Shown piece after piece: positions 63,451-64,000 of a stretch of DNA of 64,000 nucleotides. The stretch is taken from positions 1 to 64,000 of the forward strand of contig NZ_JADBGI010000027.1 in assembly GCF_014892575.1 (NCBI RefSeq), in the 5' to 3' direction. The notes beneath the pieces are model-generated. The model had not been told where the DNA came from. It worked only from the letters and a program-made list of their open reading frames with translations, and made no database searches. This stretch comes from Nocardiopsis coralli. GTDB taxonomy: Bacteria; Actinomycetota; Actinomycetes; Streptosporangiales; Streptosporangiaceae. A program made the position numbers and the translations under genes. Each line of letters opens with the position of its first letter. The first letter of the stretch is position 1.

Positions 63451-64000
63451 TTCGCGCCGAAGGCGTCGCGGATCTTCGAGAAGAACCCGCCGTGCCCGGG
63501 GCTGAACTTGCCGGGCGTCTTGTCCTCACCGCGCAGTTCGGCGAACTTGCGCAGCATGGACTCCTGCTCCTCGTCCAGCTTGCTCGGGGTCTCGACGTCC
63601 ACGCGGATGCGCAGGTCGCCGCGGCCGCTGCCCTCCAGGCGGGTGACGCCCTTGCCCGGCAGGGTGATGACGTGCCCGGAGTTGGTGCCCGGGCGCAGGT
63701 CGATGTTCTCCGTGCCGTCGAGCGTGTCGAAGTCGAAGGAGGCACCGAGCGCCGCCGCCGTCATCGGGACGGTGATGGTGCAGTGCAGGTCGTCGCCGCG
63801 CCGCTCGAAGGTCGGGTGCGGCTTCTGCACGATCTCCACGATCACGTCGCCGCGTGGGCCGCCGTTGGGGCCGACCTCGCCCTCGCCGGCGAGCTGGATG
63901 CGCACACCGTCGTCGACACCGGCGGGGATCTTGACCTTGCGGGTGACCTTCTCGCGCACCCGGCCCTCGCCCGTGCAGTCGACACAGGGGTCGGTGATGA
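63447..64000 (-). CDS. dnaJ: Chaperone DnaJ, C-terminal part (truncated by window edge)
   Basis: Coding continues beyond the window; about 184 C-terminal residues are present. The visible start is the last zinc-repeat CVDCTGEGRV (CxxCxGxG), followed by the substrate-binding domains (VKIPAGVDDGVRIQLAGEGE, ADRGDVIVEIV-like strand, GTNSGHVITLPGKGV) and a C-terminal KFSPGHGGFFSKIRDAFG. The J-domain and other zinc repeats lie outside. The dnaJ-rsmE pairing corresponds to mycobacterial dnaJ2. Confidence 0.95.
   Translation of the reverse strand, partial: ITDPCVDCTGEGRVREKVTRKVKIPAGVDDGVRIQLAGEGEVGPNGGPRGDVIVEIVQKPHPTFERRGDDLHCTITVPMTAAALGASFDFDTLDGTENIDLRPGTNSGHVITLPGKGVTRLEGSGRGDLRIRVDVETPSKLDEEQESMLRKFAELRGEDKTPGKFSPGHGGFFSKIRDAFGAK

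Overview
The window is very GC-rich, uses GTG starts freely, packs genes into operons with 4-bp overlaps, and carries a dgt/dnaG/glyS/zur/uppS/recO/era/ybeY/phoH/rsmE/dnaJ backbone. That combination points to an actinobacterium. The gene content (teichoic-acid polymerase, ara cluster, ureide cluster) would suit a Nocardiopsis-like member of the Nocardiopsaceae, but the genus is inference. The order of the core genes follows the Mycobacterium tuberculosis segment running from dnaG/dgt through glyS, zur, uppS, recO and era to phoH, rsmE and dnaJ2. The window therefore reads as a conserved backbone with accessory blocks dropped between core genes.

Layout. 0-4.6 kb: a GH18 chitinase, a principal-type sigma factor and primase DnaG, all on the minus strand. 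4.6-13.9 kb: an L-arabinose block on the minus strand (LacI regulator, araB, araD, araA, a small ORF, then binding protein, ATPase and permease of a sugar ABC importer). It lies between dnaG and dgt. 14-21 kb: dgt, a membrane-anchored DUF218 protein with repeated motifs, pyruvate phosphate dikinase, and a hemolysin-III-type membrane protein. 21-27 kb: glyS, a small ABM-domain protein and a 1220-residue TagF-type polymerase. 27-30 kb: a small membrane protein and znuC-znuB-zur, started by a near-consensus promoter that contains a Zur-like box. 30-34 kb: a secreted sphingomyelinase-like protein, two tandem SGNH hydrolases, uppS and recO. 34-40 kb: a CAP/SCP-domain protein, leuA with a Leu-codon leader peptide and alternative RNA stems, a secreted M14 carboxypeptidase, a MazG-like protein and an orphan VapB-like antitoxin. 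40-56 kb: purine/ureide catabolism. 56-64 kb: the core block era, CDA-like, CBS/CNNM protein, ybeY, phoH, HIT, then an ECF-type sigma factor with a membrane partner, rsmE and the 3' part of dnaJ.

The 40-56 kb block encodes most of a route from urate to glycerate: uricase, 5-hydroxyisourate hydrolase, OHCU decarboxylase, allantoinase, allantoicase, then glyoxylate carboligase and tartronate semialdehyde reductase. A hydroxypyruvate isomerase and an NCS2 purine permease accompany it, with an IclR regulator (and a LysR) as likely controllers. Ureidoglycolate lyase is not visible. An HpcH/HpaI-like protein (DUF6986 type) of unknown function sits between allantoinase and iclR.

Most notable non-coding signals: a matched pair of LacI-type operators, one inside the araB reading frame; the leuA leader (15-codon peptide with four consecutive Leu codons and mutually exclusive stems); a two-part repeat present upstream of both leuA and gcl; a 3 x 18-bp iteron in front of gcl; a 76-bp tandem duplication at the 3' end of an FAD monooxygenase gene; and a degenerate IclR-box family around the ureide genes. 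I saw no rRNA, tRNA, CRISPR array, insertion sequence or prophage gene.
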